NCBI RefSeq assembly: GCF_917563885.1 | Contig: NZ_CAKJTG010000004.1 | Coordinates: forward strand, 57,776-121,775 | DNA length: 64,000 nt | Reading direction: 5' to 3' | Source: Pseudoneobacillus rhizosphaerae | GTDB taxonomy: Bacteria > Bacillota > Bacilli > Bacillales > Cytobacillaceae | Program-made: the position numbers and the translations under genes | Shown: in pieces, positions 60,632-64,000 of the stretch | How positions within the stretch are numbered: the stretch's first letter is position 1 | Layout: each line of letters opens with the position of its first letter | The notes under the pieces: generated by a model | What the model saw: only the letters and a program-made list of their open reading frames with translations | Told to the model about the DNA's origin: nothing | The model's database searches: none

Positions 60632-61628
60632 GTTGGTCACTCCTTTCTTCCACTTTATGTAAGAAACACCGAACTTCATGTCCCTGTTTCTCCATTTTGT
60701 ATAAATCAGGTGTTCCTTCAAAGCATGCTTCAAATGCTGAGTCACATCTTGCAGCAAAACGACAGCCTTTTTGGATGGTACCAGGTGTTGGAACACTTCC
60801 CGGAATACTATACAGACGATCTTTCTTCCCTCTTAAATCTGGCACAGATTTGAGAAGCCCCTTAGTATACGGATGTTTTGGATCCTTTAATATCGTTCTC
60901 ACATCGCCATGCTCCACGATTTGCCCAGCATACATCACAATCACTCGTTCACAGATTTCAGCGACTACCCCTAAATCATGTGTAATGAGAATAATCGAAG
61001 TGGCTGTTTTCTTATTTAAATCTTTCATCAAGGCAAGGATTTGTGCCTGAATCGTTACATCAAGTGCTGTCGTAGGCTCGTCCGCAATTAGCACCTTAGG
61101 ATTACAGGCCATTGCCATCGCAATCATAACCCTTTGTCTCATCCCACCTGATAACTGGTGAGGGTTTTCCTTCAATATCCCTTCGGCCCTAGGAATTCCA
61201 ACTAGCTTAAGTAGCTCAATACAGCGAATCTTTGCTTCTGCCTTTGATAAATCCGTATGTAATCGTATGGCCTCCATAAGTTGGTTTCCTATTGTGAATA
61301 ATGGATTCAACGATGTCATTGGTTCTTGGAAAATCATCGAGATTTGGTTGCCGCGAATTTTTCGCCATTCTTTTTCGGAAATATTTTTTAAATTCTTCCC
61401 TTCAAAAAGAAGTTCGCCATTTTCAATTTTACCTGGCGGTGTAGGAATCAGACCCATCGTTGCTAATGAGGTGACACTTTTGCCACTACCCGATTCACCC
61501 ACAATCCCTAATATTTCACCTTCATTCAATTGAAAACTAATTCCATCAACTGCTGGAATAAACTTCTTTCCAGATTGAAATGAAACCTTTAAATCTTTTA
61601 TTTGAAGAATAGGGTCTTTACTCACCAT
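60612..61628 (-). CDS. Peptide ABC transporter ATPase (OppD/DppD type)
   Basis: 338 residues from ATG 61628 (AGGTGG upstream; an in-frame GTG at 61637 overlaps it). Walker A G-E-S-G-S-G-K-S-V-T (~42), Q-loop F-Q-E-P-M-T-S-L-N-P, signature L-S-G-G-M-R-Q-R-V and Walker B L-I-A-D-E-P-T-T-A-L-D mark a complete ATPase. The C-terminus carries the C-R-F-A-A-R-C cysteine motif. It is first in the five-gene transporter order (D, F, binding protein, B, C). The 61638-61943 gap contains no other gene, only AT-rich sequence and a GGGGACAGTCCCC repeat. Confidence 0.93.
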   Translation of the reverse strand: MVSKDPILQIKDLKVSFQSGKKFIPAVDGISFQLNEGEILGIVGESGSGKSVTSLATMGLIPTPPGKIENGELLFEGKNLKNISEKEWRKIRGNQISMIFQEPMTSLNPLFTIGNQLMEAIRLHTDLSKAEAKIRCIELLKLVGIPRAEGILKENPHQLSGGMRQRVMIAMAMACNPKVLIADEPTTALDVTIQAQILALMKDLNKKTATSIILITHDLGVVAEICERVIVMYAGQIVEHGDVRTILKDPKHPYTKGLLKSVPDLRGKKDRLYSIPGSVPTPGTIQKGCRFAARCDSAFEACFEGTPDLYKMEKQGHEVRCFLHKVEERSDQHVGVTS

Positions 61629-61781
61629 TACACCCACCTAACAATTCTGTATTTTTGTAATTATCTGATTATATTTAATATTATAATATATTAAGACACA
61701 TAGCAATTATTACACACAACACTATTAGTAATTTGTCGTAATTTGGCATTAAAGTAAAAAAAAGTGAATATAATCCAATTC

Positions 61782-61836
61782 CTTTAACACATCACCGTAC
61801 CAGGGGACAGTCCCCACGTACTTTACTGCATTAAAG
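61782..61836. repeat. GGGGACAGTCCCC palindromic repeat, diverged copy
   Basis: GTAC, two bases, GGGGAC, A, GTCCCC, two bases, GTAC, with TTTAA before and TTAAAG after. It resembles the perfect palindrome at 63764-63822 but with shorter pairing. The two flank the second PepF gene. Confidence 0.6.
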
Positions 61837-61943
61837 CATAAGAAAATAATTACTTCTATTCTCGAAATAATCCTTTGACTAAATTTTCAATTAATATAGA
61901 ATTAAGATTGACCATATGGTTATTTACAAGGGGGATTGTTTAA

Positions 61944-63758
61944 ATGGAAAATACAGTTGAAAAACGCCTAACTCGTTCTGAAGTGCCAGTCGAATTGACA
62001 TGGAACCTGAATGATTTATTTCATTCTGATGAAGCATGGGAAAGTGAATTAAAACGAATTGAGGAAGATTTAGCGGTAGTTGCAAACTATAAGGGAACTT
62101 TTCATAATGGTTCGAAAGCTTTCCTAAAGTGCTTACTTGCTCAGGAACAAATTATGATGAAGCTTATCAAAGCTGCTACCTTTGCTAGTTTAAGACAATC
62201 AGCCGATGGAACAGATTCTGTTAATCAAGCAAACTCGTCAAAAATGTCCGCTCTTAGAACAAAAGTTAGTGCCGGCTTATCCTTTATTGACTCTGAAATT
62301 CTTGCCTTACCTGAAGGAACCATTGAATTATACATAAATGAGGAAGCTGAGTTAAAGCCTTTCCAGAAAAACTTACAAGAGTTGATACAGAAGAAAGCTC
62401 ATACCCTGTCCCCTGAAACAGAGGAAGCACTAGCAGCCCTCGGGGAGGTCCTTAACGCACCATATCAAATTTTTGGCATGAGTAAATTAACGGATATGCA
62501 ATTTGATTCTATTAAAGATGAGAACGGAAATGAGCTTCCAAACTCCTTTGCTTTATTTGAAACACGATATGAATTTTCATCTGATACAAAAGTTCGACGA
62601 AAAGCCTACCAGTCATTTTCGAAAACATTAAAGCAATATAAAAATACCTTTGCAACAACTTATGCAACAGAAGTAAAAAAACAAGTAGCTCTTTCACGTC
62701 TTAGAAAATACGATTCTGTTACAAATATGTTATTGGAACCACAACAAGTGACAGAAGAAATGTACAATAATCAGTTGGATATTATTACAAAAGAGCTAGC
62801 ACCACATATGCGCCGTTACGCTGAATTAAAAAAGCGTGTACTTGGTCTAGATAAGGTACTTTTCTGTGATTTAAAAGCACCTCTAGATCCAGAATTTAGT
62901 CCTGAAATTAGCTATGAAGAAGCAAGCACTATGATTCTTGAGGCATTAAAAGTGATGGGACCTGAATACACGGAGATTATGGAGAAAGGCCTTACTGAAA
63001 GATGGTGTGACTTATCTGATAATGTTGGTAAGTCTACAGGTGCATTCTGCTCAAGCCCTTACGGCTCACATCCATATATTTTAATAACCTGGCAAAATAC
63101 AATGCGTAATGTATTTACACTTGCTCATGAGCTAGGGCATGCTGGTCATTTCTATTTAGCTAATAAAAATCAACGTATTATGAATACTCGTCCATCTATG
63201 TATTTTGTTGAAGCACCTTCGACAATGAATGAAATGCTATTAGCTAATCATCTTTTTGCAAAATATGATGATAAACGTATGCGCCGCTGGGTAATTCTTC
63301 AGCTATTAGCTACTTATTATCATAACTTTGTCACACACGTCCTTGAAGGAGAATATCAACGTAGGGTATATTCACTTGCTGAAGATGGAGCAGCCTTAAC
63401 AGCTAAAACTCTTTCAGATGTTAAAGGCTCTGTCCTTTCCGACTTCTGGGGTGATTCAGTTGAATTAGATGAAGGGGCAAGCTTAACCTGGATGCGTCAG
63501 CCGCATTACTATATGGGACTATACTCTTACACGTACTCAGCCGGTTTAACTGTATCAACAGCTGTTTCCCAGATGATCAAAGAAGAAGGGCAACCTGTCG
63601 TGGATAGATGGTTAGACGTGCTTCGCGCAGGCGGAACGATGAAACCACTTGAGCTAATGAAGCATGCCGGCATCGATATGTCGAAACCAGATGCGATACG
63701 TAAAGCCGTATCATACGTTGGGTCTCTCATTGATGAACTAGAACAATCCTATGAATAA
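61944..63758 (+). CDS. pepF: Oligoendopeptidase F (M3), copy 2
   Basis: 604 residues. The start M-E-N-T-V-E-K-R-L-T-R-S-E-V-P-V-E-L-T-W-N-L-N-D-L-F is the standard PepF opening, unlike copy 1. L-A-H-E-L-G-H-A-G-H-F (about 395-405) is the zinc site, and E-A-P-S-T-M-N-E-M supplies the third ligand. It degrades imported oligopeptides in the cytoplasm, consistent with the adjacent divergent peptide importer. AAGGGGGAT precedes the ATG. Copy 1 at 48044 shares fold and motif but little obvious sequence. Confidence 0.94.
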   Translation: MENTVEKRLTRSEVPVELTWNLNDLFHSDEAWESELKRIEEDLAVVANYKGTFHNGSKAFLKCLLAQEQIMMKLIKAATFASLRQSADGTDSVNQANSSKMSALRTKVSAGLSFIDSEILALPEGTIELYINEEAELKPFQKNLQELIQKKAHTLSPETEEALAALGEVLNAPYQIFGMSKLTDMQFDSIKDENGNELPNSFALFETRYEFSSDTKVRRKAYQSFSKTLKQYKNTFATTYATEVKKQVALSRLRKYDSVTNMLLEPQQVTEEMYNNQLDIITKELAPHMRRYAELKKRVLGLDKVLFCDLKAPLDPEFSPEISYEEASTMILEALKVMGPEYTEIMEKGLTERWCDLSDNVGKSTGAFCSSPYGSHPYILITWQNTMRNVFTLAHELGHAGHFYLANKNQRIMNTRPSMYFVEAPSTMNEMLLANHLFAKYDDKRMRRWVILQLLATYYHNFVTHVLEGEYQRRVYSLAEDGAALTAKTLSDVKGSVLSDFWGDSVELDEGASLTWMRQPHYYMGLYSYTYSAGLTVSTAVSQMIKEEGQPVVDRWLDVLRAGGTMKPLELMKHAGIDMSKPDAIRKAVSYVGSLIDELEQSYE

Positions 63759-63763
63759 CCTAT

Positions 63764-63822
63764 CACTTTAACGCAATAACGCACCGGGGGACAGTCCCCC
63801 GGTGCGTTATTGCGTTAAAGTG
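63764..63822. repeat. 59-bp perfect palindrome (GGGGGACAGTCCCCC core)
   Basis: Two perfect 29-bp arms meet at a single central A. The left arm begins CACTTTAACGCAATAACGC and ends CACCGGGGGAC. It starts 5 bases after the PepF stop. As RNA it would be a very stable hairpin and could terminate or protect the transcript, but no T-run follows, so it is listed as a repeat rather than a terminator. Confidence 0.9.
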
Positions 63823-63902
63823 CATTTCATTCATCCTCATTTTCATACATAATTCTCACTTCTTTTGGCAAAATAGGTAAAAAACGGCCGGAGTTGTATT
63901 GG

Positions 63903-64000
63903 ATGTTAAAAAATCTAGTTAGCTTCATTTCTGACAAATTTAAAATCAAAAATGACTATCCGGAACAATTATCTACGGATGATATAAAGCTTAAGGAACA
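63903..64000 (+). CDS. 5' end of a gene cut by the window edge
   Basis: ATG 63903, with CGGAGTTG about 10 bases upstream, opens a frame to the end of the window (32 codons; begins M-L-K-N-L-V-S-F-I-S-D-K-F-K-I-K). The visible part is basic and amphipathic. No family can be assigned. Confidence 0.4.
   Translation, partial: MLKNLVSFISDKFKIKNDYPEQLSTDDIKLKE

Noticed and set aside
60632..60796. 55-codon extension of the OppF-type ATPase
   Set aside because: It is inside the OppD-type gene; AAAGGAGTG marks the ATG at 60631.

Overview
The window is low-GC DNA (roughly 35-40 % by eye). Strong AAGGAGG-type ribosome binding sites, a gerA-type spore-germination operon, DUF2935, YkuK, a sporulation-type sensor kinase, a collagen-like protein and a lipoteichoic acid synthase all point to an endospore-forming Bacillaceae bacterium. 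I cannot name the species. No rRNA, tRNA, prophage or CRISPR array was seen. The content is mostly chromosomal housekeeping and niche metabolism, interrupted by small mobile or repeat elements.

Layout. 1-4.5 kb: the edge of an unknown gene, a GNAT acetyltransferase, and a two-gene 2-oxoacid:ferredoxin oxidoreductase (gamma-ferredoxin fusion plus alpha-beta fusion). 4.5-17 kb: a 52-bp tandem repeat array, an amino-acid permease, a glutamine-amidotransferase-type hydrolase with a glucosaminidase, a DHA2-type exporter behind a possible Fur box, an M20 peptidase, a lipoprotein with a surface-anchored GH18 enzyme, a second exporter and a SEC-C protein. 17-26 kb: a 161-bp MITE, a DUF62 SAM hydrolase, and a 3-hydroxybutyrate/ketone-body locus. 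In that locus the GntP permease, ScoA, ScoB and 3-hydroxybutyrate dehydrogenase follow an excellent sigma-54 promoter and a perfect 26-bp palindrome. The likely sigma-54 activator lies just beyond, separated from the operon by an IS605-type TnpB element. 26-31 kb: a GerA-GerB-GerC germinant receptor operon divergent from a DUF2935 gene. 31-47 kb: small redox genes, VanZ, an FAD oxidase, isochorismatase, nitroreductase behind paired operators, a threonine-aldolase-like enzyme, LtaS, a second 52-bp repeat array, small surface proteins and peptidase/asparaginase genes. 48-55 kb: oligoendopeptidase F, a collagen-like protein, YbaK, YkuK, DUF4257 and a PAS-PAS sensor kinase preceded by a cluster of DnaA-box-like sites and a second, inverted copy of the MITE. 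55-64 kb: a thiol-redox lipoprotein gene with an in-frame TGA in its active-site motif, a five-gene oligopeptide ABC transporter, a second oligoendopeptidase F flanked by GGGGACAGTCCCC palindromes, and a partial gene at the edge.

How the genes work together. The ABC importer, the two PepF peptidases, the M20 peptidase, the proline-iminopeptidase-like hydrolase and the asparaginase suggest peptide and amino-acid scavenging. The sco-bdh-GntP block imports and activates 3-hydroxybutyrate/acetoacetate under nitrogen/carbon-type sigma-54 control.

The observation I rate highest is the candidate selenoprotein at 55276-55794. A TGA lies where a Cys would give a CxxC motif (U-G-L-C), the ORF stays open for 116 codons afterwards, and a hairpin of bacterial SECIS type follows. 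Next are the two 52-bp palindromic arrays, the 161-bp MITE with an 8-bp target duplication, the DnaA-box cluster upstream of the kinase, and the TnpB homologue that seems to lack the usual third RuvC acid.
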